Source: Clostridiales bacterium
GTDB taxonomy: Bacteria > Bacillota > Clostridia > DUPQ01
Length of the DNA stretch: 40,545 nt
Direction: 5' to 3'
Assembly (NCBI GenBank): GCA_023145435.1
Contig: JAGLDS010000004.1
Location: 1 to 40,545, forward strand
A model generated the notes under the pieces. That model made no database searches and had not been told where the DNA came from. It saw only the letters and a list, made by a program, of their open reading frames with translations. This document shows, piece after piece, positions 24,898 to 34,253 of this stretch. The first letter of the stretch is position 1; every line of letters begins with the position of its first letter. The position numbers and the translations under genes were made by a program.

Positions 24898-27057
24898 ATG
24901 GATATGCTAACCTCATATGATTATGTAGATATTTTAATAGATACAGCTAAACCTAGAGGTAGATGGATTTTCTTTCAATCAGCTAGTTTACCCTTTGGGA
25001 TGGTTCAACTTCAACCTGATCATAAACTTAATGGATGTTGGGATGTTGGTTACCGTTATAAGGAAAAGCGAATTAAATGTTTTTCTCATATACATCAATG
25101 GCAATTAGGTGGTATCGCTATTCTACCTATTGTAAACGAAGTACCCTATGATAAAGGATATAGATATTCTCACAAAACCGAGATTGCTAAACCAGGTTAT
25201 CACAGCTTGTATTTACAAGATTGCCAAGTAACTGCTGAGTTAAGTGCAACCTATAGGGTTGGTATTCATCGTTACACATTCCCACTTATAACGACCAAAA
25301 CCATATTAATAGACTTATCTAGACAATTAGGACCTAGTGAAATGTCAGGTTATAAAATAAAAAAACTCGATTATCAAACAATAGAAGGTTATGTAATTAA
25401 TGCACCTACAGTTAGACGATCAAAGCCATGTAAAATATACTTTCATATAAGTTTAGATCAACCTTTTATTATGGAAGAAAACCATGGTAAATTACTTTTA
25501 TCCATGGAAAATATCACTACACAGCAGGTTATTATGAAGGTTGCCTTATCATATGTTAGTACACAAAACGCTAAAGAAAATATGTTAAGTGAATTACCTC
25601 ATTTTGATTTTAATAAAGTAAAAAAAGATGCAAAAATAATTTGGAATAATTACTTGTCAAAAGTTATAGTGAAAAGTACTAAACATAAGGTTCTTGTAAA
25701 ATTCTATACAGATTTATGGAGAACCGCTATGGGTGGTCACATTACTTCAGATGTTAATAATGAATATCTTGACATGACAAGTGAAAAAGCAATTGTTAGA
25801 AAAACAAGTGGTCATCCTATGATTAGCAATGCAGATGTGTTCTGGGGTAATCAGTGGAGTCTAAGTATTATCTATGATTTAATCTTTCCTAAAATTAAAT
25901 CTGACTATGTTAATTCCTTAATTGCTTTTTCAAATAATGGTGGTTACGTTCCTAGAGGTCCTTCAGGTGGAAATTATACCTACGTAATGATTGGTGCTCA
26001 TTCAGGTAGTTTTATTATCTCTGCTTACTTTAAGGGAATTAGAGATTTCTCACTAGAAGATGCTTATAAAGGAATTTATGCTAATGCCTTTCTAGGTGGA
26101 TTAATGAGTAAATCAGGGTATGAGCATTATACCTATCTTGATGGCGGTATTAAAGAATATATTAGTAAAGGATATATCCCAATAAGAAATAGAAAAAGTA
26201 GCGGTTCCCATTGTGATTCTGCATCTCAAACCATAGAGTACTCATTTGATGATTGGTGTCTATCTAATTATGCAAAAGCATTGGGTAAAGATAAAGATTA
26301 CAAATACTTTCATGATAGAAGTCGTAACTATCAACATCTCTTTGATACAAATACCGGTTTTATACGTCCTAAGTACAAAAGTGGTCACTTTATGAAATCA
26401 TTTAACCCTAGAGATACTAAAGAATTCTGTGAAGGTAATTCATGGAGTTACACTTTTTATGCAACTTATGATCTTCCCCACTTAGCAATATTGATGGGTG
26501 GGAAAGAAACGTTAATAAAAAAACTAGATGGGGCTTTTAAAAAGTCAATAATAAATAAATTCTATGCTAAAAAACCTACTACTCGTAGAAATAAGGCATA
26601 TATAAACTATGGAAATGAGAATATGCGTTTTACAGCTGCTGTATTCCATGAAGTTGGTGCATCACATTTAAGTCAAAAATGGACACGTTTAGTTAAAGAA
26701 AAATTATTTTCAAATACAGGTAAAAATGGATTTAGAGAAGATGATGACTGTGGTTTATCATCAGGAACTAGCCTATTACTTGGTTTAGGCCTTTTTGATA
26801 TTAAAGGTGGTTCTTATGAGAATCCATCATATATGATTACAGCTCCTATATTTGATGAAATAACAATTAACCTTGATAATCAATATTATAGTGGTAAACT
26901 CCTACATATAAAAACATATCACAATAGTAAAAGAAATCGATATATTAAGAAAATTACGTTTAATAATAAGGTAATTAAAGGGTTTAGCATACCTCACAAA
27001 CAATTAGTTCAAGGAGGATTGTTAGAAATTTACTTATCTTCACATAAACAGTATTAA
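24898..27057 (+). CDS. GH92 family alpha-mannosidase
   Basis: 719 residues, typical for GH92. N-terminal beta-sandwich: YVDILIDTAKPRGRW, ASLPFGMVQLQPD and CFSHIH. The (alpha/alpha)6 catalytic domain has GNSWSYTFYATYDLPHLAILMGG near residue 515 (acid region), then REDDDCGLSSGTS with the acidic base region, and LHIKTYHNSKRNRYIKKITFN at the end. The family removes terminal alpha-mannose with help of Ca2+. No signal peptide, so it is cytoplasmic. The N-terminus matches the family start despite lack of a binding site, supporting a leaderless start. Next gene 30 bases downstream. Confidence 0.92.
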   Translation: MDMLTSYDYVDILIDTAKPRGRWIFFQSASLPFGMVQLQPDHKLNGCWDVGYRYKEKRIKCFSHIHQWQLGGIAILPIVNEVPYDKGYRYSHKTEIAKPGYHSLYLQDCQVTAELSATYRVGIHRYTFPLITTKTILIDLSRQLGPSEMSGYKIKKLDYQTIEGYVINAPTVRRSKPCKIYFHISLDQPFIMEENHGKLLLSMENITTQQVIMKVALSYVSTQNAKENMLSELPHFDFNKVKKDAKIIWNNYLSKVIVKSTKHKVLVKFYTDLWRTAMGGHITSDVNNEYLDMTSEKAIVRKTSGHPMISNADVFWGNQWSLSIIYDLIFPKIKSDYVNSLIAFSNNGGYVPRGPSGGNYTYVMIGAHSGSFIISAYFKGIRDFSLEDAYKGIYANAFLGGLMSKSGYEHYTYLDGGIKEYISKGYIPIRNRKSSGSHCDSASQTIEYSFDDWCLSNYAKALGKDKDYKYFHDRSRNYQHLFDTNTGFIRPKYKSGHFMKSFNPRDTKEFCEGNSWSYTFYATYDLPHLAILMGGKETLIKKLDGAFKKSIINKFYAKKPTTRRNKAYINYGNENMRFTAAVFHEVGASHLSQKWTRLVKEKLFSNTGKNGFREDDDCGLSSGTSLLLGLGLFDIKGGSYENPSYMITAPIFDEITINLDNQYYSGKLLHIKTYHNSKRNRYIKKITFNNKVIKGFSIPHKQLVQGGLLEIYLSSHKQY

Positions 27058-27087
27058 TTTAGTATAATATAATAAAGGAGTTTTAAT

Positions 27088-28152
27088 ATGATAGAATTTA
27101 AAAGTAAAAATAAATCTATTTATGTATCAGATGATGATGACCTTAAGAAATTAGGTATAACTGATTCCGTTAAGTTGTTTGAAGATGGGTTTCGCACTAA
27201 TACTGGGCGTGGTTTTTTTGAATGGTGGTATTTTGACGCATCTTTAGATGACGGAACCACTATAGTTATTGTTTATATGACTAAATCAATAATGGAATAT
27301 AAAGGTCCATTAAAACCTGGAGTTATGATAACTATAACTCGCCCTAATGAAGATAAAATATTTAAAATCTCAAATTTATCTAAAAATACATTTACATCAT
27401 CAAAGAAAAGCTGTGATGTGAAAATAGGACCAAACTGGGTAAAAGGAGATTTAAAAACATATACTCTTCATGCAAAAGTTGAAGATATAATTGCAGATTT
27501 AACTTTTAATGGAATTGTTCCACCTTTTAGACCAAGAGATGGAAAAATCTTTTTTGGAGATATTAATCATTATTTTGGTTGGGTAGCACCTATTCCATAT
27601 GGTACAGTAAGTGGAACATTAACCTATAATGGAAAAACACATAAAGTAACAGGTTCTGGCTATCATGACCACAATTGGGGTAATCTTGCATTACCTTCTG
27701 TACAAGACCATTGGTATTGGGGTCGAGCACAATTTGACGATTATACTATTATTTTTGTTGAACAAATCACTAGAAAAAAATTCGGTTCTAAAAAACTACC
27801 TGTTCTCATGCTTGCCAAAGGTGATAAAATTTTAACTGGTAATGGCGTTCCTCTTAAATTAAAAACAACTGATTTTACAAAGTATTCTTCTGGTCGTAAA
27901 TACCCTAATAAACTTGTTTTTAGCTGGGAACTTGAAGGAAATACTATTGATATAACTTTAAATAATCCTAAAGTTATTGAAGCTGCTAGTTTATTAAGTT
28001 CATTTCCCAAATGGAAACAAAAAATACTAAGACTTTTTGTTAATCCTTATTATTTCCGTTTTGAATCAAAAATGGATTTAAAAATTGATTTCGGTGATAT
28101 TAAAGCACATAAAAAAGGTTTAGTTCTTTATGAATTAATGCAATTAAAATAA
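27088..28152 (+). CDS. CrtC/AttH lipocalin-like family protein
   Basis: 354 residues; AAGGAG lies before the ATG. FFEWWYFDASLDDGT near 43 and GYHDHNWGN near 190, then HWYWGRAQFDDYTIIF, match the carotenoid 1,2-hydratase (CrtC)/AttH superfamily of double lipocalin-like domains. Known members hydrate carotenoids or act in terpenoid and secondary metabolism, but many bacterial homologues are uncharacterised. No signal peptide. It is paired with GH92 in what looks like a two-gene operon ending at the terminator at 28175, with no carotenoid genes nearby, so a glycan- or lipid-related role is open. Confidence 0.78.
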   Translation: MIEFKSKNKSIYVSDDDDLKKLGITDSVKLFEDGFRTNTGRGFFEWWYFDASLDDGTTIVIVYMTKSIMEYKGPLKPGVMITITRPNEDKIFKISNLSKNTFTSSKKSCDVKIGPNWVKGDLKTYTLHAKVEDIIADLTFNGIVPPFRPRDGKIFFGDINHYFGWVAPIPYGTVSGTLTYNGKTHKVTGSGYHDHNWGNLALPSVQDHWYWGRAQFDDYTIIFVEQITRKKFGSKKLPVLMLAKGDKILTGNGVPLKLKTTDFTKYSSGRKYPNKLVFSWELEGNTIDITLNNPKVIEAASLLSSFPKWKQKILRLFVNPYYFRFESKMDLKIDFGDIKAHKKGLVLYELMQLK

Positions 28153-28174
28153 AGTATTTATTTAGAATATTCTA

Positions 28175-28205
28175 AAAAGAAATGAGTGGAAATCTCATTT
28201 CTTTT
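28175..28205. terminator. Bidirectional terminator between CrtC-like and sulfatase genes
   Basis: AAAAGAAATGAG and CTCATTTCTTTT form a 12-bp stem with a 7-base loop. It lies between two converging genes and has A/T tracts on both sides. Confidence 0.85.
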
Positions 28206-28214
28206 ATATTGGTA

Positions 28215-29681
28215 TTATTCAAAATCCTTTGCTTCATTTTTTAATTCATATAATCGTTTGCGTAATTTTTCTCTAATATCAGCATATTTTATATCGTTAT
28301 ATAAACTCTTCATTTCATTTGGATCATTTTTTAAATCAAATAATTCCCACTCTTCTGGTGTATCAGTATCTATTGATCCTAAAGTTCCTAAAGCTTTTCC
28401 GTAATAGTAAATTAGTTTATATCGTTTTGTACGAACACCATAATGTGCAGCAACATTATGATCAGCTAAATGCATCCAATAGCGATAATACATATCTTCT
28501 CTTAATGTTTCTTTTAAACTCCCATCTAAAATATTAATGAAACTTTTTCCTTGCATAATAGGGTCTTTTGCAATTCCTGCTAAATCAAGAAATGTTTGAG
28601 CAAAATCAAGGTTTAAAATCATTTGATCACTAATCGTTCCTGGTTTGATCATTTTAGGATATCTTACAACAAAAGGCATCCTTAATGAATGTTCATACAT
28701 GAATCGCTTATCATACCAACCATGATCCCCTAAATAAAACCCTTGATCTGAAGTATATACAACCATGGTATTCTTAGTAAGATTATTATCATCTAAATAT
28801 TCAAGAATTCTACCAATATTATCATCAACACAATCAATACAACGTAAATATTCTTTCATATATCTTTGATATTTCCAGTTTTTTAATTCTTTCTTACTTT
28901 TGAATGTAACAATATCTCCTTCATTTGTTTCATATTGTAAAGTAGATATATCTTCAGGAATTGGAAACGAATCAAACTCTTCATACCCATCTGGTAACTT
29001 AATTTTTAAGTCAAGGGAGTTAAAGTCACGTTCTACCCTCATAGTGGCTCTAAACGCTGCCTGAGACCTGTTTTTGTAATCATCGTCAAATGTTAAGGGT
29101 ACAGGTATATCTTCGCTGTAGTGGTCAGCATAGCGTTCATGAACATTCCATGGTCTATGTGGCGCTTTATGGTGACATAGAAGTAAAAAAGGTTTTTCTT
29201 GATCTCTTTTTTCTAACCATTCCAACGATTTATCAGTTATTATATCTGTTACATATCCTTTAAAAACTTTTTCTACCCCATTTTCAACCATAACAGGATC
29301 AAAATAATCTCCTTGACCTGGTAAAACATTAAAGTGATTAAATCCACTAGGCCAATGCTTTTCTCCTTGTCCTAAATGCCATTTTCCAACAATAGCTGTT
29401 TGATAACCTGCTTTTTGAAACATTTTAGGAAAGTTATTTAGTGTATTATCTAATTTATCGCCTAATGTTTTCACTCCATTTATGTGAGTATGAGTTCCTG
29501 TTAAAATGGTAGCTCTACTAGGAGCACAGATAGAATTAGTGCAAAAGCAATTATCAAATTTTATTCCCTCATTTGCGATTCTATCCATATTTGGTGTTTT
29601 ATTAATTTTACTCCCATAACAACTCATTGCGTGTGACGCATGGTCATCTGTCATAATAAATATAATATTTGGTTGGCTCAT
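28215..29681 (-). CDS. Cys-type sulfatase (formylglycine-dependent)
   Basis: 488 residues. NIIFIMTDDHASHAMSCYG gives the Ca2+-binding Asp pair at 12-13. The active-site motif CAPSRATILTG has Cys52, which must be oxidised to formylglycine. KWHLGQ follows, and VVYTSDQGFYLGDHG holds the distal metal ligands. The C-terminus ends in LFDLKNDPNEMKSLYND, usual for the family. No signal peptide, so it acts on imported sulfated sugars. The maturase at 23480 supplies the modification. AGGGAG lies before the ATG. The substrate is not evident. Confidence 0.95.
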   Translation of the reverse strand: MSQPNIIFIMTDDHASHAMSCYGSKINKTPNMDRIANEGIKFDNCFCTNSICAPSRATILTGTHTHINGVKTLGDKLDNTLNNFPKMFQKAGYQTAIVGKWHLGQGEKHWPSGFNHFNVLPGQGDYFDPVMVENGVEKVFKGYVTDIITDKSLEWLEKRDQEKPFLLLCHHKAPHRPWNVHERYADHYSEDIPVPLTFDDDYKNRSQAAFRATMRVERDFNSLDLKIKLPDGYEEFDSFPIPEDISTLQYETNEGDIVTFKSKKELKNWKYQRYMKEYLRCIDCVDDNIGRILEYLDDNNLTKNTMVVYTSDQGFYLGDHGWYDKRFMYEHSLRMPFVVRYPKMIKPGTISDQMILNLDFAQTFLDLAGIAKDPIMQGKSFINILDGSLKETLREDMYYRYWMHLADHNVAAHYGVRTKRYKLIYYYGKALGTLGSIDTDTPEEWELFDLKNDPNEMKSLYNDIKYADIREKLRKRLYELKNEAKDFE

Positions 29682-29757
29682 AATTACTCCCTTTTTATTT
29701 ATTATATCATCACTTAACTGTTTTTTTTAAACTTGTGATACTTTTTTTACATTTCTT

Positions 29758-29766
29758 TGGTATAAT
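29758..29766 (+). promoter_or_regulatory. Extended -10 promoter for GH31 gene
   Basis: TGGTATAAT at 29758-29766. The expected start is near 29773, so the in-frame ATG at 29735 is not transcribed, which supports the ATG at 29798. Confidence 0.6.
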
Positions 29767-29797
29767 TCAAAATAGATATGAAAAGGTGGATTGTATT

Positions 29798-32023
29798 ATG
29801 AGTATTGTAGCACAAACAAAAAATGGTTATGTTAAATTATCACTTGTATCAGAGAATACACTAAGAGTTAGGTTAAGTAATGAAAACCTCTTTGAAGAAA
29901 CAACTGGACCAGTTAGATATGGTATATTTAATGTTAATGAAACTTATCAAACTTTTATAGAAGACAATAAACAACTTCAATATAGTAATGATTACCTATC
30001 TATTAAGTATGATTTATCAAACAATCACTTATTTATTACAAACAAAAATAACGAATATGGTTTTGAAGCTAATTTATCATTTAGTAAAACAAATGGCTTT
30101 CAAGCTGTTATACTAGCTAGTAGTGATGAAAAATATTATGGCCTCGGTGATACAACTAGAGAATGTTTACAAAAAAGAGGTACAGTAGCTGATATCTGGG
30201 TAAAAAATGTAAAAAGTTATGTTCCCTCTCCATTCATTTTATCATCAAAATATTATGGAATTTACTCTAATACCACTTATAGACAAATATTTGATATATG
30301 CTCAAAAAACAATGATGAATTAGCTATATTCAGTGAAGCAGGACAATTAGATTTATTTTTCTTTATTGGAGATTCATACAATGATGTATTAGCTACCTAT
30401 GGCCGATTTGCAGGAAAACCTAGTTTATTACCACAATTCGCATATGGATTAACATTTGTATGTAATATGGAACATAATGTTAATGATGTTATGAGTGATA
30501 TGCTAAATTTACGTAGAGAAGGTATTCCATGTGATGTTATTGGTCTAGAACCAAAATGGATGAGTACATATTATGATAACACAGTTAATAAACAGTTTAG
30601 TGAAGAGCGTTTCCCTATCCCACCTTGGGCTATCAGCAAGGAAAATAACGAACAAACTTTTTTTGGTGCTATTGAACGGTTAGGTTTTAAATTAAGTCTC
30701 TGGCTATGTTGTGATTATGACTTAAGTTATGAAGAAGAACGAAATGCAGTTATTAAAAAGATTGATAATAATAAGAAATATAAAAATGATAATATTCGTT
30801 CAATTGATGACTTTGAATTAGATCAAAACATAGGTCACGAACCAATTTTAATGGATAAGACCATAGTTAAAGACGAAGCGTGGTTTGAACATCTTAAAAA
30901 ATTCACAGATTATGGAGCTAAAGCTTTTAAAATGGATGGTGCATGGCAAGTAAATGAACATCCTGATAGATTATATGGTAATGGTATGGGCGATGATGAA
31001 ATGCATAATCTATATCCACTATTATTAAATAAACAAATGGCTAAAGGTTATGAAAATCATACAGGTGAACGTGCTATGATTTACTCTTCAGGTGGATTTG
31101 CAGGAATTCAACAATACGCTGCAACTTGGGCTGGCGATACAGGTGGCCAAGAAAAACCACTCACCTCCATGTTAAATCATGCTTTTAGTGGTCATACGAA
31201 CACAAGTTGTGATATGCATGTATTTACTAAAGAAGGAATTCACTTTGGGTTTTTACAAACATGGTCACAATTATGCAACTGGGCCTACTTTAGAGAACCA
31301 TGGTTACTAAATAAAGAATTAAAACAAATATATATAGAATATGCAAAGTTTAGATATTCAATTATTCCATACTTATACTCAGCAGCATATGAAGCTTATC
31401 TTCATAGTACTCCCGTTATGAGACCACTTCCTTTTGTATTTGAAAAAGATGAATTAGTAGATGATATTAAAAACCAATATATGCTTGGAGAATATCTATT
31501 AATATCTTGTTTTTCAAATGATATCTACTTACCAGAAGGTACTTGGATAGATTATTATACTAAGGAAAAGGTTATTGGACCAAAATCCACTACATTAACA
31601 TTACCTACTAATAAAGGTGGAGGTTTATTTGTTAAAGAAGGTGCAATTATCCCCTACTGGCCAGAAATGGATTTTGTAGGTGAAAAGAAAGTTGATAAGT
31701 TAACTTTAGAGATTTATCCTTCAGCTTTTAGTACATACACCTTATATGAAGATGATGGTATTTCACTTGCTTATAAAGAAAACATACGTTGTGAAAGCAC
31801 AATTACTTGTAAAAAAGATAAACAAATAATAATTAACGTTTCAAAGCGAAATGGTTCCCATGATAATATGGTTAAAACTAGATTATATGATATGAAAATT
31901 TTTACAATACAGCCTACTAGTGTTTTAGTAAATCAACAAAACATCTCCTATACTTATGATAATGGTATTTTAAGTTTAGCAATTGACTGTAGTAACAATG
32001 ATTGTGAAATTATTATTGACTAA
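29798..32023 (+). CDS. GH31 family alpha-glycosidase
   Basis: 741 residues from the ATG at 29798, with AAAGGTGG 10 bases before it. N-terminal beta-sandwich with YYGLGDTTRECLQKRG. The TIM barrel has FKMDGAW, whose Asp380 is the nucleophile position, and TWAGDTGGQ, whose Asp447 is the acid/base. Barrel end: FRYSIIPYLYSAAYEA and TPVMRPL. The family includes alpha-glucosidases, alpha-xylosidases and glucosidase II-like enzymes. No signal peptide. It overlaps the opposing phospholipase-like gene by 11 bases at the 3' ends. Confidence 0.95.
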   Translation: MSIVAQTKNGYVKLSLVSENTLRVRLSNENLFEETTGPVRYGIFNVNETYQTFIEDNKQLQYSNDYLSIKYDLSNNHLFITNKNNEYGFEANLSFSKTNGFQAVILASSDEKYYGLGDTTRECLQKRGTVADIWVKNVKSYVPSPFILSSKYYGIYSNTTYRQIFDICSKNNDELAIFSEAGQLDLFFFIGDSYNDVLATYGRFAGKPSLLPQFAYGLTFVCNMEHNVNDVMSDMLNLRREGIPCDVIGLEPKWMSTYYDNTVNKQFSEERFPIPPWAISKENNEQTFFGAIERLGFKLSLWLCCDYDLSYEEERNAVIKKIDNNKKYKNDNIRSIDDFELDQNIGHEPILMDKTIVKDEAWFEHLKKFTDYGAKAFKMDGAWQVNEHPDRLYGNGMGDDEMHNLYPLLLNKQMAKGYENHTGERAMIYSSGGFAGIQQYAATWAGDTGGQEKPLTSMLNHAFSGHTNTSCDMHVFTKEGIHFGFLQTWSQLCNWAYFREPWLLNKELKQIYIEYAKFRYSIIPYLYSAAYEAYLHSTPVMRPLPFVFEKDELVDDIKNQYMLGEYLLISCFSNDIYLPEGTWIDYYTKEKVIGPKSTTLTLPTNKGGGLFVKEGAIIPYWPEMDFVGEKKVDKLTLEIYPSAFSTYTLYEDDGISLAYKENIRCESTITCKKDKQIIINVSKRNGSHDNMVKTRLYDMKIFTIQPTSVLVNQQNISYTYDNGILSLAIDCSNNDCEIIID

Positions 32024-32585
32024 GAACTAAATTATATTGAAATTGCCTAATGAAAGCATTAATGACTTCAGTGTTAACATGTACAATATATAGTAAATCA
32101 TTCATAAAATTATCCATTGGATTCACTTTATGATTAATACGATTTAAATAAGTTGACAGATGATTAGTTAATAAATCAATAATACAGTCTATCTTTATTG
32201 CACTTTCCCCAAAATAAAATTGATCTATATAGAATGCTTCTTTAATAAACCATGAGAATTTATTTTCATAACGACGATGTAAAATAAGATTGTTCTTAAA
32301 CTCAATATTATGAACATACAAAAAAGAATCACTAATATAGTGGGTTATTTTACCTAAATTATATGAAAGTTGGTAAGTACTGGTTGTATTTGATAACCGA
32401 GTTGTATATTTTATTAATTTTTTTTCGTTTTTTATAAAATGATGATGCATAAACCTTAGATGTGGTAATACGTCAGGTACAATAGATCCTAGTTTAAATA
32501 AATTCTTATGAATCACTTGATGTGAGTTACTTGTCATTTCAGTTAATAGTACATTAGCCACTTTAATGTGGGATTTAATTTTCAA
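32013..32585 (-). CDS. Zinc-dependent phospholipase C-like protein
   Basis: 190 residues, TTG start set by TGGAGGA 7 bases upstream. KSHIKVANVLL, GSIVPDVLPHLRFMHHHF and YNLGKITHYISDSFLYVHN carry the His and Asp pattern of the bacterial zinc-dependent phospholipase C/nuclease fold (PF00882). No signal peptide is visible, unlike secreted clostridial enzymes, so it is likely an intracellular relative. It converges with GH31. Family confidence moderate; substrate unknown. Confidence 0.75.
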   Translation of the reverse strand: MKIKSHIKVANVLLTEMTSNSHQVIHKNLFKLGSIVPDVLPHLRFMHHHFIKNEKKLIKYTTRLSNTTSTYQLSYNLGKITHYISDSFLYVHNIEFKNNLILHRRYENKFSWFIKEAFYIDQFYFGESAIKIDCIIDLLTNHLSTYLNRINHKVNPMDNFMNDLLYIVHVNTEVINAFIRQFQYNLVLSQ

Positions 32586-32660
32586 TTAATTTCCTCCATT
32601 TATAGTTTCACAATTATAACTCATTTTGACACAAAAAGCATTAAAAATTTAAAATCACCC

Positions 32661-33371
32661 TTATTTTACTACTGTAGCATTATATACTACAACTTCCTCT
32701 TTACCATCTACTTCTATATACTCATCAATATATTCTTGATCATATGCGCCAATACCACATGCACCTAATCCAATTGATTCACATGCTAAATACAAGTTTT
32801 GGCATAAATGTCCCACATCAATTAAGATCAACTTTTCACTTTCATCTTTATATCGATAAGCCATTCTATATGGAATGGCTGTCCACATAAATAAAACACC
32901 TGCATTAAAGTTTTGTCCTAAAAACCCAGTTACTACTTCATCGTAACTTCCCTTTTTCAAAAACAACAACTGATGACTAAGTGGTAAATATCTATATAGT
33001 CCTTTTTCTAAGCTTTCTACCCTTTCAACTTGGATATATGTTTCAAAAGCATGTCTAGCTCCAGCTGATGGAACTGTTCTAAACATTGGTCTATCAAAAA
33101 GTTTAACGCCATTAGTAAAAAATAATAAAAATGATAATTCTTCAAATGTTAGTGGTTGTGAGCTTCCTTTTCTTCTTGACCGTCTTTGATATGCAACTTT
33201 AGTAAAAGATACCTGTCCAATGGTAAATTGTTCATGTGGAATTAAATCAATTAGTTTTGCTTCATGATCATATTCTTTTTCCAGTAAAGGTTTTTTAAAT
33301 TTTTTCGCCTGATCTGTTACCTGCCCTTTTAATTTTTTCCAATTTGTTTTCAATAAATCATAGTCACCCAT
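32661..33371 (-). CDS. SagB/ThcOx-type nitroreductase-fold protein
   Basis: 236 residues. YQRRSRRKGSSQPLTFEELSFLLF, then RTVPSAGARHAFETYI and ACESIGLGACGIGAYD match SagB-type FMN dehydrogenases. In thiazole/oxazole peptide systems they oxidise azolines, but no cyclodehydratase (SagC/D) or precursor peptide is seen here. The gene overlaps the YdcZ-like transporter gene by 8 bases and is last in the operon. A stand-alone flavin oxidase on a small substrate is as likely. FMN binding is inferred from the family. Confidence 0.87.
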   Translation of the reverse strand: MGDYDLLKTNWKKLKGQVTDQAKKFKKPLLEKEYDHEAKLIDLIPHEQFTIGQVSFTKVAYQRRSRRKGSSQPLTFEELSFLLFFTNGVKLFDRPMFRTVPSAGARHAFETYIQVERVESLEKGLYRYLPLSHQLLFLKKGSYDEVVTGFLGQNFNAGVLFMWTAIPYRMAYRYKDESEKLILIDVGHLCQNLYLACESIGLGACGIGAYDQEYIDEYIEVDGKEEVVVYNATVVK

Positions 33372-33813
33372 TTATAGCCCCTTTCTTAATTTCTCTTTTT
33401 TCCACTTGATGTATATATAATAATCCTAATACGATTAAAATGCCACCAACTGTAGGCCATATAGGATAAACTCCTGAACGAATCCAGTCAATTAATGTTC
33501 CCATGATTAGTTGCCCTGCTACAGATAATAGGGTTGCAAAAAATACGCCAATATTAGCAATAACAAAATTACTTATCATTACTATAAAAACAGCTATAAA
33601 ACCACCTGTAAATATATACCAATCACTACTCACTATTTGAATATCTACCGTTTTATAAAATAATATCATTACAATACCACTTGCAAATAATCCAATAAGA
33701 AAATTAATAAAAGCACTAACAGACACGCTTTTTAAAGTACCGATTTTCGAGTTAAATGTTGTAGTAAATACAAGATTCACTCCCGTTATGACAGCTAACA
33801 ATCCATATATCAT
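33364..33813 (-). CDS. DMT-superfamily transporter subunit, YdcZ-like (second of pair)
   Basis: 149 residues with five hydrophobic segments. MIYGLLAVITGVNLVFTTTF and the SVSAFINFLIGLFAS helix match the YdcZ (DUF606) half-size drug/metabolite transporter type. Its start overlaps the stop of the other half by one base (33813) and it is a homologue of it, so the two likely form a heterodimer in the membrane. It overlaps the SagB-like gene by 8 bases. The cargo is unknown. Confidence 0.87.
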   Translation of the reverse strand: MIYGLLAVITGVNLVFTTTFNSKIGTLKSVSVSAFINFLIGLFASGIVMILFYKTVDIQIVSSDWYIFTGGFIAVFIVMISNFVIANIGVFFATLLSVAGQLIMGTLIDWIRSGVYPIWPTVGGILIVLGLLYIHQVEKREIKKGAING

Positions 33814-34244
33814 TATGAGATACCCATAACAATCATAACGAAAGCCCCTGCTAATATTAATAAGTAACCTGGTAATTTTTTAATAGTTAACTTTTTCTTA
33901 ATTACACCAAAAAATCCAAAATTTTCAAATATTGCTGAAAAAATAATTTGTCCTGTTAGACATAATCCTAAGGTTAAAGCTACACCTATTTTATTAACAC
34001 ATACATTATTTAGAAAAATATTTAATACACCAAGACCACCTGAAATCAGTAAATACTTTGGTATGTTATTAAATATATTTTTATGTTCTTTTTTAATTAG
34101 TACTATAATCGTACTAATTATTAATCCAACTCCAAAAAATATTAAGAGTGCAAGATAATTTCCAAGTGCTTTAGCTAATAGTCCGTTGACTAGTACCATA
34201 AAAGCAATAATTATCCCATTTGTAAATGCTAATGATTTTTTCAT
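33813..34244 (-). CDS. DMT-superfamily transporter subunit, YdcZ-like (first of pair)
   Basis: 143 residues with about five hydrophobic helices (AFTNGIIIAFMVLVNGLLAK, then LALLIFFGVGLIISTIIVLI and GVALTLGLCLTGQIIFSAIF). YdcZ-type half transporter. It lies 9 bases after the 643-residue gene and is coupled to its partner by a one-base overlap. Substrate unknown; its neighbours suggest a sugar-derived or flavin-oxidised metabolite. Confidence 0.87.
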   Translation of the reverse strand: MKKSLAFTNGIIIAFMVLVNGLLAKALGNYLALLIFFGVGLIISTIIVLIKKEHKNIFNNIPKYLLISGGLGVLNIFLNNVCVNKIGVALTLGLCLTGQIIFSAIFENFGFFGVIKKKLTIKKLPGYLLILAGAFVMIVMGIS

Positions 34245-34253
34245 ATAAATTCC

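Noticed and set aside
29798-32023. Sulfoquinovosidase (GH31 YihQ type) with the sulfatase
   Set aside because: I could not see the sulfonate-binding residues of YihQ-type enzymes, so only GH31 is claimed.
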